NCBI RefSeq assembly: GCF_008704425.1
Contig: NZ_CP023696.1
Coordinates: 5,434,501 to 5,498,500, forward strand
Length of the DNA stretch: 64,000 bases
Source of the DNA: Streptomyces fradiae ATCC 10745 = DSM 40063
GTDB lineage: Bacteria; Actinomycetota; Actinomycetes; Streptomycetales; Streptomycetaceae
Reading direction: 5' to 3'
Shown: piece by piece, positions 7,757-17,535 of the stretch
Layout of the letters: each line of letters starts with the position of its first letter
Numbering within the stretch: the first letter of the stretch is position 1
Translations under genes and position numbers: made by a program
The notes under the pieces: model-generated
Told to the model about the DNA's origin: nothing
What the model saw: the letters and a program-made list of their open reading frames with translations, nothing else
The model's database searches: none

Positions 7757-8167
7757 GTGGACGCGGAAGTGGCTTTGCTGGCACAGAGCGCGGGGACCAC
7801 TCTGATCGCGTTGATGGCGACCGATGCCTGGCACCAGGTGCGTGAGGGAATCACACAGCTCTGGCGCCGGGCGCAACCCGAGCGCGCCGAGTCCGTCGCC
7901 GCCGAGCTGGAGGCCGTGCACGAGGACGTGCTGGCCGCTACGGACGCGGACGACCAGGAGACCCTGGACGAACTACGTCATCAGTGGCAGGGCATGGTGC
8001 GGCGGCTGCTCGTCGCCCGGCCCGCCGCCGTCGAGGAACTGCGCGCCCTGCTGGACCGTCTCGATCCGGAGGGCTCCGCCGCCCGGCAGATCACCCAGCA
8101 CGCCACCGCGTCCGGTCAGGGCCGGGTCTACCAGGCGGGACGCGACCAGCACATCACCGAGCGATGA
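7757..8167 (+). CDS. Small helical protein with C-terminal GRD motif, partner of STAND ATPase
   Basis: GTG 7757 follows GGAGGAGC and gives 136 residues. It has an N-terminal hydrophobic helix (VALLAQSAGTTLIALMA), a conserved LWRRAQPERAESVAAEL helix, a W-x-G-x-VRRLLVARP segment and a C-terminal GRVYQAGRDQHI strand. A clear homologue lies at 47625-48044. The ATGA overlap with the STAND gene and the repeated GRVYQA/DQHITE motif at the start of that protein suggest the two interact. I read it as an adaptor or effector-associated small protein of the bacterial conflict type; no enzymatic motif is visible. Confidence 0.75.
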   Translation: MDAEVALLAQSAGTTLIALMATDAWHQVREGITQLWRRAQPERAESVAAELEAVHEDVLAATDADDQETLDELRHQWQGMVRRLLVARPAAVEELRALLDRLDPEGSAARQITQHATASGQGRVYQAGRDQHITER

Positions 8168-10296
8168 CCGGCACGGACGGTCACGCCGAGGACCACGGAC
8201 GCGTCTACCAGGCGCGCGGGGACCAGCACATCACCGAGCACCACCACTACGGCGGCGACAGGGCGGAGCACGGCGGGCCGGACTCGGTGCGGCGACCGGC
8301 GGTCGGCCGGTGTCCTGTCGCGTTGCGCGACCGCAGCGAGGTGATGGAACGCCTGCGGGAGAGTGTCCGGATGGAGCGCGGCGGCCAGGTCTACGTGCTG
8401 TACGGGATGGGCGGCTCCGGCAAGACGGCGGTCGCCTGTGCCCTGTTCGAGGAGGTCACCGGGAACCAGGGCCGCGTGGGCCTGTGGGTCAACGCGGCCG
8501 ACCGGGCGAGCCTGCGCGCCGGCATGCTCGCCGTCGCCGCCGACCGGGGGGCGCGCGACGCCGAACTGCTCGCCGCGCGCAACGGCCTCAGACCAGCCGC
8601 CGATCTCGTCTGGAGACACCTCGACCGGTCCGCCGAACCCTGGCTGCTGGTCCTCGACAACGCCGACGAACCGGAGATCCTGCGGGACGGCAACTGGCTG
8701 CGTACCAGCCCGCGCGGCACCGTCCTGGTGACCACACGGCGCGCGGCGGCCCGGTGGTGGCCGGGCGCCGAGCTGCAGCACATCGGTGTCCTGCCGCGCG
8801 AGGACGCCGCGCTCGTGCTGCGCGATCTCGCACCGCACAGCGGGACGGCGGAGCAGGCGGCGCGGGTCGCGGACCGGCTGGGGCGGCTGCCCCTCGCGCT
8901 CACCCTGGCGGGCGGCTTCCTCTCCCACCAGGTCATCGACCCCTGGACGATGGACGCCTACGGAGAGCAGCTCGACGGTGACGAACGGGTCCGGCTGATC
9001 GACCGGGGAGCCGACATACTGTCCCCGGCGGACCCCCGCCATCTGGTCGGCCTGACCTGGCAGCTCACCCTCGACGCGTTCGAGGCGCGCGGGCTGCCCG
9101 AGGCGGCGGCCCTGCTCAGACTGCTGGCCCGGTTCGCCGCCGAGCCGCTGCCGCTGGCCCTGCTCGACCACACCGGCATCGGCGCCGTACTGCCTCGTGC
9201 CCGCACCGAGACGGCCCTCCGGGCCCTTCTCGACCAGTCGCTGTCCGAGCTGGTCGAGGCCGCCGGCACGCGCTGCGTACAGAGTCACGGCATTCTTCTC
9301 GACAGCGTCTCCGCGGCCACCGCCGCGGACCTGGTGCCCGCGCTCGACGCGACCGCCGTCCGGCTGCTCGACGCAGCCGTGCCCGCCGTACCCGACGCGG
9401 GTCCGCACGAGCCTCGGCTGCGCCTGCTGGTCCCGCACGCCCTGGCGCTGCTGCGGCATGCCGGCGAGCCGTCCGCCGCCGACGCCCTGGCCGTCGCGAC
9501 ACGGCTGGCGGTCGCCCTGCACCGGACCGGTGACTACCTCTCCGCCTGGGAGACCGCGAGGAACGCCGCGGACCTCGGTCAGCGGCACCTCGGCGCGGAC
9601 CACCGTACGGTCCTCGCCGCCCGCTCCAGGGCGGGGCGGGCGCTGTTCCGGCTGGGCAGGTACGCCGAGGCCGAAGCGGCGCTGAGCGCGGTCCGGGGCG
9701 CCCAGGAGCGGCTGTTCGGCGCCGGGGACCCCGACACCGCGGACAGCGGCTACGGACTCCAGCTGGTGCTGGCCAATCTCGGGAGGCGCGAGGAGTCCGT
9801 CGCCCTCCTGCGCGACACCGTCGCCGCACGGCGCTCGGCGCTGGGCCCCGCACATCCGCTGACCCTGCGGGCCCGTGCCAGTCTGCTGGAGACGCTGCCC
9901 GCCGCCGACGTGGCCACCGAGGAGGGCGGCGCCCTGCTCACGCTGCCCTCGGAATGCGCCCGGCACCTCGGCCCCGACCACACGGTGACCCTGGGCGCCC
10001 GGCACAACCACGCGTGGGCGCTGTACCTCCTGGGACGCTTCGACGAGGCCGACCGTGAGATCCGGCAGGTCGCCGAGGCGTACGCGCGGCGCTTCGGGCC
10101 CGAGTACCCCGTCGTGCTCGCCGCCCGGCAGCTCCACTCCCGGACCCGGGCCGCCCTCGGGCACATGGACGAGGCGATCGCGCTGATGGCGGACGTCGCC
10201 GAGCGGCGGGCGCGCGGCCTGGGCCCCGAGCACCCCTTCACCGCCGCGAGCCGGCGGCTGCTGGACGCCTACCGGTCGGGGCTGCGGCGGCCGTAG
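8164..10296 (+). CDS. STAND (NB-ARC-like) NTPase with C-terminal TPR-like repeats
   Basis: A 710-residue protein starting in an ATGA overlap. Residues 12-26 repeat the GRVYQA..DQHITE motif of the preceding protein. GMGGSGKT at 81-88 is Walker A, WLLVLDNADEP near 160-170 is Walker B, VLVTTRR near 187-193 is the arginine sensor, and LGRLPLAL at 239-246 is the NB-ARC GLPL motif. From about residue 440 on there are TPR-type helical repeats containing HLGADH, LGPAHPLT, LGPDH and LGPEHPF, as in kinesin-light-chain-like TPRs. STAND proteins oligomerise on sensing a ligand through the repeats; no effector domain is fused, so the small upstream protein may supply it. A phage-defence or signalling role fits its place next to the Pgl island, but is inference. 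Confidence 0.87.
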   Translation: MTGTDGHAEDHGRVYQARGDQHITEHHHYGGDRAEHGGPDSVRRPAVGRCPVALRDRSEVMERLRESVRMERGGQVYVLYGMGGSGKTAVACALFEEVTGNQGRVGLWVNAADRASLRAGMLAVAADRGARDAELLAARNGLRPAADLVWRHLDRSAEPWLLVLDNADEPEILRDGNWLRTSPRGTVLVTTRRAAARWWPGAELQHIGVLPREDAALVLRDLAPHSGTAEQAARVADRLGRLPLALTLAGGFLSHQVIDPWTMDAYGEQLDGDERVRLIDRGADILSPADPRHLVGLTWQLTLDAFEARGLPEAAALLRLLARFAAEPLPLALLDHTGIGAVLPRARTETALRALLDQSLSELVEAAGTRCVQSHGILLDSVSAATAADLVPALDATAVRLLDAAVPAVPDAGPHEPRLRLLVPHALALLRHAGEPSAADALAVATRLAVALHRTGDYLSAWETARNAADLGQRHLGADHRTVLAARSRAGRALFRLGRYAEAEAALSAVRGAQERLFGAGDPDTADSGYGLQLVLANLGRREESVALLRDTVAARRSALGPAHPLTLRARASLLETLPAADVATEEGGALLTLPSECARHLGPDHTVTLGARHNHAWALYLLGRFDEADREIRQVAEAYARRFGPEYPVVLAARQLHSRTRAALGHMDEAIALMADVAERRARGLGPEHPFTAASRRLLDAYRSGLRRP

Positions 10297-10372
10297 CGCC
10301 CGCGCGAGGACGGGACGTTCGCACGGAAGGTGCGCGAGGGCATACGGCGGGTGGTCGAGCGGAGGACGGATG

Positions 10373-10378
10373 TAGGGT
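10373..10378 (+). promoter_or_regulatory. Possible -10 element (TAGGGT) upstream of pglY
   Basis: TAGGGT matches the TAGRRT -10 consensus of streptomycete HrdB promoters and lies 126 bases before the pglY ATG. A -35 match upstream (around TGGTCG) is poor, so this is a candidate only. The 207-base interval between the STAND gene and pglY shows no other structure, which leaves separate transcription of pglY plausible. Confidence 0.3.
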
Positions 10379-10503
10379 GCTGGGGCAGGCCGTGGGGGTG
10401 ACGTTCAGGGCGAGTCGGACCGGTCTCGGGCCCCGGCGGCGGAACCCGCGCGTCCGAGGACGAGCAGCAGCAGCGACCACCGTCAGGGAGAGCGAGACCC
10501 GCA

Positions 10504-13500
10504 ATGGCCCAGCCGCCCCTCCTCCGCGATGTCATCGACATCAAGGAGTCCATCTCCACCTCGGACTTCGTGCTGTCCCTCGCCGAGGCGACGACACCCG
10601 AGGGCGCCCGGCACGCGCTCGAGGACTACGTCGTCACCGAGCGGCTGCTGGAGAACTTCGACGAGGCGCTGGCCCTCATCAAGTCCGCGCTGGACGGGCA
10701 CCGCTCCAAGGCGGCGTACCTCCACGGCTCGTTCGGTTCCGGCAAGTCGCACTTCATGGCCGTGCTGTACGCGCTGCTCAGCGGCGACCAGGCCGCGCGC
10801 TCCCGCACCGAGTTCGACCCGGTGCTGACCAAGCACGAGTGGCTGAGCACGGACGGCAAGAGGTTCCTGCTCGTGCCGTACCACATGCTCGGCGCGAAGG
10901 CCCTGGAGCAGCGGGTGCTCGGCGGGTACGTGCACCACGTCAAGAAGCTGCACCCGCAGGCTCCGACCCCGCAGGTGTACCGGACGGACTCCCTCTTCGA
11001 GGACATCCGCGCCATGCGCGCCCACATGGGCGACGAGGCCGTCATCCGCGGCCTGGGCACCACCGGCGCGGACGACGGGGAGGAGGACGAGTGGGGCGAG
11101 GGCTTCGCCTGGACCCCGCAGCTCCTCGACACCGCGCTCGCCGCCGAGGAGAACCACGAGGCGGGCGTCCCGCTCAACCTCACCAACCCCTCCACCCCGG
11201 CCGAGCTGCGCGCCAAGCTCGTCAACGACGCCGGCACCCACCTCCTCCCCGGCTTCACCAGGAACGCCGCCGAGGACGAGCACGGCTTCATCTCCCTGGA
11301 CGCCGGCCTGTCCGTCATCGCCGAGCACGCCAAGTCGCTCGGCTACGACGGCCTGATCCTCTTCATGGACGAGCTGATCCTTTGGCTGGCCACCCTCATC
11401 CACGACCAGAAGTTCGTGGCGCGCGAGGCCAGCAAGATCACGAACTTCGTGGAGGGCGGCGACGCCCGCCGCGCCATCCCCGTCGTGTCGTTCATCGCCC
11501 GCCAGCGCGACCTGCGCGAGCTGGTCGGCGAGGAGGTGTCCGGCGCGGCCGAGTCGTCCATCCAGGACACGCTCAACCTGGCCTCCGGCCGGTTCGACAA
11601 GATCACCCTGGAGGACCGCAACCTCCCGCAGATCGCCCACGCCCGCCTCCTCAGGCCCAAGGACGACAGGGCGGCCGAGCTGGTCGACGCGGCCTTCGAG
11701 CAGACCAAGCGGGTCGGACCGCAGGTGTGGGACACCCTCCTCGGCTCGGAGAAGGGCACCACCGGCGCGGACGCGGAGTCGTTCCGGCTGACGTACCCGT
11801 TCTCGCCGGCGTTCATGGACACCCTCGTCCACATCTCGTCCGCGCTGCAGCGCTCCCGCACCGGTCTGAAGCTGATGGGCCAGCTCCTCGCCGACCACCG
11901 CGACGAGCTGCGCCTCGGCCAGCTCGTCCCCGTCGGCGACCTCTACCCGGTGATCGCGCAGGGCGGCGACAAGCCGTTCACCGACAGCCTGAAGGTCGTC
12001 TTCGAGGCCGCCGACAAGCTGTACAAGACCAAGCTGCGGCCCTACCTGCTCAGCTCGTACGACATCACCGAGGACGACGTCGAGCAGTACCGCAACCGGC
12101 CCGAGTCGCTCACCGACCCGAAGAAGCTGGGCGGCTGCCGGATGTTCACCGGCGACAACCGGCTCGTGTGCACGCTGCTGCTCTCGGCGCTCGCACCCAG
12201 CGTGCCCGCGCTGTCCGAGCTGACCATCCGGCGGCTCGGCGCGCTCAACCACGGGTCGGTCCTCGCGCCCATCCCGGGCGCCGAGGTCGGCATCATCAAG
12301 AACAAGGTCGCCGAGTGGGCGGCCAGGTTCCCCGAGATCAAGGAGACGGGCACCGAGGCCAACCCCGGCGTCCGGCTGGAGCTGTCCGGCGTCGACGTGG
12401 ACTCCGTCATCGCCAACGCGCAGGTCAACGACAACCCCGGCAACCGGGTCGCGCTCGCCCGGCGCCTGCTCTCCGAGGAGCTGGGCGTCGAGCACGGCCA
12501 GCTGAGCGACCAGCTCGGCTTCACCTGGCGCGGCACCGCCCGCACCGCCGAGATCGTCTTCGGGAACCTCGCCGACGAGGACGAGCTGCCCGACCACGAC
12601 CTGATGCCGCAGGAGGACGGCCGCTGGCGCATCGCCATGGACCTCCCCTTCGACGAGGGCCCGTGGGGCCCCGTCGAGGACGTCGACCGCATGCGCCGGC
12701 TGCGCGAGCGGCAGCAGGGTGAGCGGTCCCGCACCGTCGCCTGGCTTCCCGCGCACCTGTCCGCACAGCGCTTCCAGGACTTCCGTCGCCTCGTCGTCAT
12801 CGACAAGGCCCTCGCCGACGAGCACCGCTTCGACACCCAGTACGCCGGCCACCTCAACGCCGACAACCGCAGCCGCGCCAAGGGCCTCCTCGAAACCCAG
12901 CGCGAGGCCCTGCTCAAGCAGATCAAGGGCGCCTTCAAGCAGGCGTACGGTCTCGCGCAGAAGCAGGCCGCCGACGTCGTGCCCGATTTCGACGACCACC
13001 TCGTCGCGCTGCCCGACGTCGACGGACTCACCCTGTCCTTCGGGCAGAGCCTGCACGACGGCATCCGGCACGTCGCGGGCAGGCTGCTCGCCCACCAGTA
13101 CCCGGCCCACCCCGACCTCGACCCCGACGCCACCGGCACCGCCGTCAAGCCCGCCGACACCAAGAAGGTGTTCACCCACGTCCGGGCCGCCGCCGAGGCA
13201 CGCGACGGGCGGGTGGAGGTCCCGGCCGCCGACCGCAGGCTCATGCAGCGCATCGCCGGACCCCTGCGCCTCGGACAGCAGAAGGAGGCGTACTTCGAGC
13301 TGTCCCGCTACTGGGCCGACCACTTCCGCCAGCTCGCCCGCTCGCAGGGCGTCACCGGGGACCTGTCCCTGATCACGCTCACCGACTGGACCGACCAGCC
13401 CGACCCGCGCGGTCTGCCCGACTTCCTCGCCCGGCTCGTCGTCGCCTCCTTCGCCGAGATGGACGACCGGGTGTGGGTGCGGGGCGGCACCGTCCTCGAC

Positions 13501-14403
13501 CCCGCGCCCGAACTGTCCGCGATCAGGGACCACGACGCACTGCGCAGCCAGCCGCTGCCCGCCGAGTCCGACTGGGACACCGCACGGCAGCGCTTCGAGA
13601 CGGTCTTCGGGGCGAAGCCGCCCGCGCTGCGCCGCGGCCGGATGGTCAACCAGTTCGCCCGCCAGATCACCGAGGCCGCCCGCGCCCACCGCGACCACGC
13701 CGCCGACCTGGTGCACCAGCTGGAGGCGCACGCCTCCTTCCTCGGCCTCGACCAGACCGCCGACACCGGACGGCTCGCCCTCGCCCGCCGCTCCCTTCAG
13801 ATGCTGGACGCCCTCACGGCGGAAGCCGGCAAGGGCGCGGCCGGGGCGAGGAAGACCGTGGAGGCCCTCGCATCCTTCGACCTGGGCGAGACCGGCGCCG
13901 ACCGCTACGGCACCTCCATCAAGAAGGCCCGCGCCGTCGCGGAGGCCGTCGCCTCCGCCCCCTGGAGCACCCTGGAGCTCGCGGCCGGGCTCGGCCCGGA
14001 GGGCGAGGCACTGCTCGACTCGCTGCGCACCGTGGCCCGTGCCGACCAGCGCACCGCCGACCTGCGCGACGCACTGGCCCGCACCCAGCGCGAGGTCGTC
14101 GCCCTCATCAAGCGCACCCAGTCCGCCGCCACCCCGCCGCCCGCGCCCGCGCCCGTCACGCCCCAGCAGGACAGGGCCGACGACCTGCCCCTGGACACCG
14201 TCTCCAGCGACCCCCGCCTCTCCTACATCCGGTCGAAGGAGACGCCGCCCTCCCCGGCGAGCGGTGGCGGCACGGCGCGGAAGTCCGGACGGCGCAGCAC
14301 CACGGTGGGCCAGGCCGCCGCCGCCCTCCAGGCGGAGCTGACCGACCTGGCCGCCCGCCACCCCGACGCGGCCATCGAGATCAGCTGGCAGGTCATCGAA
14401 TGA
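10504..14403 (+). CDS. pglY: PglY, large P-loop ATPase of the Pgl/BREX type 2 defence system
   Basis: A 1299-residue protein. The N-terminus (RDVIDIKESISTSDFVL) and the P-loop HGSFGSGKSHFMAVLYAL at about 74-91 are characteristic of PglY/BrxC-type ATPases, as is the length of about 1200-1300. ILFMDELILWL near 288 is the Walker B region. The C-terminal third is helical with charged coiled-coil stretches. The stop overlaps pglZ by four bases (ATGA), the normal pglY-pglZ arrangement. PglY is required for phage growth limitation in S. coelicolor; its exact activity is unsettled. PglW and PglX, usually part of the system, are not seen in the window. Confidence 0.92.
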   Translation: MAQPPLLRDVIDIKESISTSDFVLSLAEATTPEGARHALEDYVVTERLLENFDEALALIKSALDGHRSKAAYLHGSFGSGKSHFMAVLYALLSGDQAARSRTEFDPVLTKHEWLSTDGKRFLLVPYHMLGAKALEQRVLGGYVHHVKKLHPQAPTPQVYRTDSLFEDIRAMRAHMGDEAVIRGLGTTGADDGEEDEWGEGFAWTPQLLDTALAAEENHEAGVPLNLTNPSTPAELRAKLVNDAGTHLLPGFTRNAAEDEHGFISLDAGLSVIAEHAKSLGYDGLILFMDELILWLATLIHDQKFVAREASKITNFVEGGDARRAIPVVSFIARQRDLRELVGEEVSGAAESSIQDTLNLASGRFDKITLEDRNLPQIAHARLLRPKDDRAAELVDAAFEQTKRVGPQVWDTLLGSEKGTTGADAESFRLTYPFSPAFMDTLVHISSALQRSRTGLKLMGQLLADHRDELRLGQLVPVGDLYPVIAQGGDKPFTDSLKVVFEAADKLYKTKLRPYLLSSYDITEDDVEQYRNRPESLTDPKKLGGCRMFTGDNRLVCTLLLSALAPSVPALSELTIRRLGALNHGSVLAPIPGAEVGIIKNKVAEWAARFPEIKETGTEANPGVRLELSGVDVDSVIANAQVNDNPGNRVALARRLLSEELGVEHGQLSDQLGFTWRGTARTAEIVFGNLADEDELPDHDLMPQEDGRWRIAMDLPFDEGPWGPVEDVDRMRRLRERQQGERSRTVAWLPAHLSAQRFQDFRRLVVIDKALADEHRFDTQYAGHLNADNRSRAKGLLETQREALLKQIKGAFKQAYGLAQKQAADVVPDFDDHLVALPDVDGLTLSFGQSLHDGIRHVAGRLLAHQYPAHPDLDPDATGTAVKPADTKKVFTHVRAAAEARDGRVEVPAADRRLMQRIAGPLRLGQQKEAYFELSRYWADHFRQLARSQGVTGDLSLITLTDWTDQPDPRGLPDFLARLVVASFAEMDDRVWVRGGTVLDPAPELSAIRDHDALRSQPLPAESDWDTARQRFETVFGAKPPALRRGRMVNQFARQITEAARAHRDHAADLVHQLEAHASFLGLDQTADTGRLALARRSLQMLDALTAEAGKGAAGARKTVEALASFDLGETGADRYGTSIKKARAVAEAVASAPWSTLELAAGLGPEGEALLDSLRTVARADQRTADLRDALARTQREVVALIKRTQSAATPPPAPAPVTPQQDRADDLPLDTVSSDPRLSYIRSKETPPSPASGGGTARKSGRRSTTVGQAAAALQAELTDLAARHPDAAIEISWQVIE

Positions 14404-17321
14404 CGGACACCTCCACCGCCGTACCGGGCGCGGTGCGGCTGAACACCGCGACCGTCACCCAGTACCTGTCCTCGCAGACCTCCCTCGCCACCGCCCTGAC
14501 GGGGGACGGCGAGGGCAGGCGCAGGGTCGTGCTGCTGCGGTCCACACCCCGGTGGGACGGCCCCGCCCAGCCCGTCTGGGGCGAGGGCCGCACGGCCGCC
14601 GTCGCGGTCGCGCCCTCCCCGCTCGCCGTCCACGAACTCGTCCTCGACCACCTGGCGGGCCGCCGCCCCGGCCCCGCCGTGCTGGTCGTCCTCACCGACC
14701 GGGAGCAGAACGAACTCGACCCGGCGATCCTCGCCCGTGTCCACAAGCTGCGCATCGACACGGTCGACAGCTGGGACGTCGTCCGCGAGGCGTTCGGCGC
14801 CCGGCAGACAGACCCCCGGCTCAAGGACGCCGACTGGGCCGCCGAGGCACTGCTCGACGCCACCCCGCCCGGCGGCTGGCCGGCCGTGCCCGGCGGCTGG
14901 CTGTCCCGCCAGTACGCCCTCACCGCGCTCGCCCAGCGCCGCCTGCGCCTGGGCCGCTACGACACCGAGGGCGGCACGCGCCGCCCCGGCGACGACCGGC
15001 TCGACGCCCAGGCCCTGCTGCACTGGTCGACCCGGCCCGGCGCCCCCGAGCGGCTCCTCGTCCTGCGCGGCCCCGAACGCGCCGGCCTGGCCGCCTTCCT
15101 CGGCGAGGAGGACCAGGCGGGCCTCGCCGGCCGCGCCCTGCTCGCCCTCGTCGACGCCGAGCGCGGCGCGGACGCCGCCGCCTTCGGCCTCGTCTGCGCG
15201 GCGCTGTGGCAGCACGCCGACCCCGCCCCCGAGACCTACCGGGCCCGAGGCCGGGCCGAACGCTACTTCGGCGACCGGCCCCCGGCAACCGGCGACCAGC
15301 TCGACGCCCTGGTGACCGTCCTCGGCCGGGCCGCCGAGGAGTACGTCACCACGCTGCTGGCGGCCGGGCACCGCACCGGCGGCACCGACGCCGACCACGC
15401 CCGCGAGGCACGCCGCACCACCGGCACCGTGCTCGACCGGGCGTCCCTCCTGGCCCGCCAGTTCGGCGCGGAGGAGGCCGTGGCGGCCAGCCCCGTCCTG
15501 CGCGGCGGACTCGAGGCCCGGTTCACCGCCGTCGGTGAGGCCCTCGCGGCGGGCGACACGGCCGCGGCGGCGGACGCCGTCCGCCGCCTGGAGGACCACC
15601 GGCTCGCCGCCGAGCCGGAGGAGGCCGCCCGCATCGAACGCGCCCGCATGGGCCGGCGACTCGCCCGCTGGCTGGCCACCGACCCGCCCGCCGACGCCCC
15701 CACCGTCGCCGACGCCATACAGCGGCACGTCGCCGAGACCGGCTGGGTGGACCTCGCCCTGGAGCACGTCGAGGCCGGCGGCGACCCGGACCCCGTCCTC
15801 AAGGCCGCCTACGACACCCTCGGCGCCCGCGTCAGGGACCGGCGCCGCCAGATCGACGCGTCCTTCGCGCGCTCCCTCGCGGCCTGGACGGAGGCCGGCA
15901 CCCAGCCAGGGTCCATGCTCACCGTCGAGACCTTCCTCCACCGCGTGGCCGGACCGGCCGTGCGGCGCGGGGAGGAACGGCGGATGCTGCTGCTGGTGCT
16001 CGACGGCATGAGCGCCGCCATCGCGAACGAGCTCGCCGAGGAACTGCGTCGCTCCTGGGCAGAGTTCGACCCGCTGCCCGAGGGCAACGCCCCGCGCCGA
16101 CGGGCGATGGCCGCCGCCCTGCCCACCGTGACGGCCGTGTCCCGCACCTCCCTGTTCGCGGGCACCTTGTCGAAGGGCACCCAGACCGACGAGAAGCGGC
16201 TCTTCCCCGCGCTGAAACTGTGGGGCGGGGCCCCGGCCGCCGTGTTCCACAAGGACGACCTGCGCACCGAGTCCGCGGGCGACACCTTCGGCCCGGCGCT
16301 CACCGAGGCGCTGGCCGACGGCAGGACCCATGTCGCCGTCGTCCTCAACGCCATCGACGACCGGCTCGCCAAGGAGCAGAAGCTCGGCGACGGTGCCTGG
16401 CGGGTCGGCGACGTGCCCGGCCTGCGCGACCTGCTGCGGGTGGCGGCCACCCAGGGCATGGCGGTCGTCCTCACCAGCGACCACGGCCACGTCGTGGACC
16501 GGCACGGCAGGAAGGTCGACACCGCCGCCGACCCCGCCTCCGCCCGCCACCGCCTGCCCGGCGGCGGCCCGCTCGCGGAACGCGAGATCGCCCTGTCCGG
16601 GCCGCGCGTGGTCTGGCCCGAGCCCGGCGCGTCCATCGTCGCCCTGTGGGACGCCGACTCCCGCTACACCGCCGTCAAGGCCGGCTACCACGGTGGGGCC
16701 TCGCTCGCCGAGGTCACCATCCCGGTGCTCGCCTTCCTGCCGTTCGGCGCGGAGCCGCCCAGGGGATGGCGGGAGCTGGGCGACCAGCGGCCGGTCTGGT
16801 GGGCCCCGGAGGAGGCCGGCAGGGCACCGATGCCGGACGAGCCCGCCGCCCGGCCGATGACCGCGACGGCTCCCTCTCCCAGGAAGCCGACGGGCAAGGC
16901 CAGGAAGGAGCAGGCGGAAGTCGCCCGGACGCACGAGGCGCTCTTCGACGTGGCGCTGACGGCCGGGGGAGACGACGCCCTCCTCACCCCGACCGTCGTC
17001 TCCCGCACCGAGATGCTGGTGACGGCACTCCTCGAATCGGAGACGTACCGGGCGCAGCTCGGCGGCCTGGCCCGCAAGCCGCAGCAGGAGCAGGTCCACA
17101 AGGCGCTCACCGCCCTGCTCGACGCGGGCGGCACCCTGCCCGTGACCGCGCTCGCCCAGCGCGCCGGCATGCCCGTCACCCGGGGTGACGGCTTCGCCGC
17201 CGTCCTGCGGCAGCTCCTCAACTACGACGGCGTGCAGGTCCTGGAAACCCTGCCGGACGGCCGCACCCTGCGGCTCCACGAGGCGTTGCTGCGCGAGCAG
17301 TTCGCCCTCGGAGCGGGCTGA
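14400..17321 (+). CDS. pglZ: PglZ, alkaline-phosphatase-fold protein of the Pgl/BREX type 2 system
   Basis: A 973-residue protein beginning in the ATGA overlap with pglY. The PglZ domain lies in the middle: MLLLVLDGMSAAIANEL near 530 carries the first metal-site aspartate, TVTAVSRTSLFAG near 575 is the nucleophile-like region, and VVLTSDHGHVVDR near 690 supplies the DHGH metal site. The N-terminal 350 residues are alpha-helical and typical of actinobacterial PglZ. PglZ is the hallmark of all BREX systems and is essential for exclusion of phage. A strong hairpin 15 bases after the stop separates it from brxD. Confidence 0.92.
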   Translation: MTDTSTAVPGAVRLNTATVTQYLSSQTSLATALTGDGEGRRRVVLLRSTPRWDGPAQPVWGEGRTAAVAVAPSPLAVHELVLDHLAGRRPGPAVLVVLTDREQNELDPAILARVHKLRIDTVDSWDVVREAFGARQTDPRLKDADWAAEALLDATPPGGWPAVPGGWLSRQYALTALAQRRLRLGRYDTEGGTRRPGDDRLDAQALLHWSTRPGAPERLLVLRGPERAGLAAFLGEEDQAGLAGRALLALVDAERGADAAAFGLVCAALWQHADPAPETYRARGRAERYFGDRPPATGDQLDALVTVLGRAAEEYVTTLLAAGHRTGGTDADHAREARRTTGTVLDRASLLARQFGAEEAVAASPVLRGGLEARFTAVGEALAAGDTAAAADAVRRLEDHRLAAEPEEAARIERARMGRRLARWLATDPPADAPTVADAIQRHVAETGWVDLALEHVEAGGDPDPVLKAAYDTLGARVRDRRRQIDASFARSLAAWTEAGTQPGSMLTVETFLHRVAGPAVRRGEERRMLLLVLDGMSAAIANELAEELRRSWAEFDPLPEGNAPRRRAMAAALPTVTAVSRTSLFAGTLSKGTQTDEKRLFPALKLWGGAPAAVFHKDDLRTESAGDTFGPALTEALADGRTHVAVVLNAIDDRLAKEQKLGDGAWRVGDVPGLRDLLRVAATQGMAVVLTSDHGHVVDRHGRKVDTAADPASARHRLPGGGPLAEREIALSGPRVVWPEPGASIVALWDADSRYTAVKAGYHGGASLAEVTIPVLAFLPFGAEPPRGWRELGDQRPVWWAPEEAGRAPMPDEPAARPMTATAPSPRKPTGKARKEQAEVARTHEALFDVALTAGGDDALLTPTVVSRTEMLVTALLESETYRAQLGGLARKPQQEQVHKALTALLDAGGTLPVTALAQRAGMPVTRGDGFAAVLRQLLNYDGVQVLETLPDGRTLRLHEALLREQFALGAG

Positions 17322-17335
17322 CGACACGGCAGCGG

Positions 17336-17363
17336 GTGCCTCCGGAGCCTGTCCCGGAGGCAC
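17336..17363 (+). terminator. Terminator-like hairpin after pglZ
   Basis: GTGCCTCCGG (17336-17345) and CCGGAGGCAC (17354-17363) are perfectly complementary with an 8-base loop. It starts 14 bases after the pglZ stop. As usual in Streptomyces there is no T-run. It implies that pglYZ and brxD-brxHI are at least partly separate transcripts. Confidence 0.7.
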
Positions 17364-17535
17364 CTCGGCCCCTGCGTCGTCGGACGGTGGTCTCACGCGC
17401 GTAGGCGGTGAACACGGCCCACCGCTCCCGAAGGAGGCCCCAAGCGGACGGGGCGCGACGATACGGGCCCGAGGAGGTGCTCCAGGGCCCAGCGGGCCCG
17501 TACGGCGGCGCTGCCGAGATGGGAGACTGGTCCCC

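Noticed and set aside
10483..14361. A 1292-residue open frame on the minus strand opposite pglY
   Set aside because: It is a shadow of the strong third-position GC bias: low-complexity Gly/Val/Asp/Leu sequence with no motifs, opposite a gene with clear P-loop and family features.
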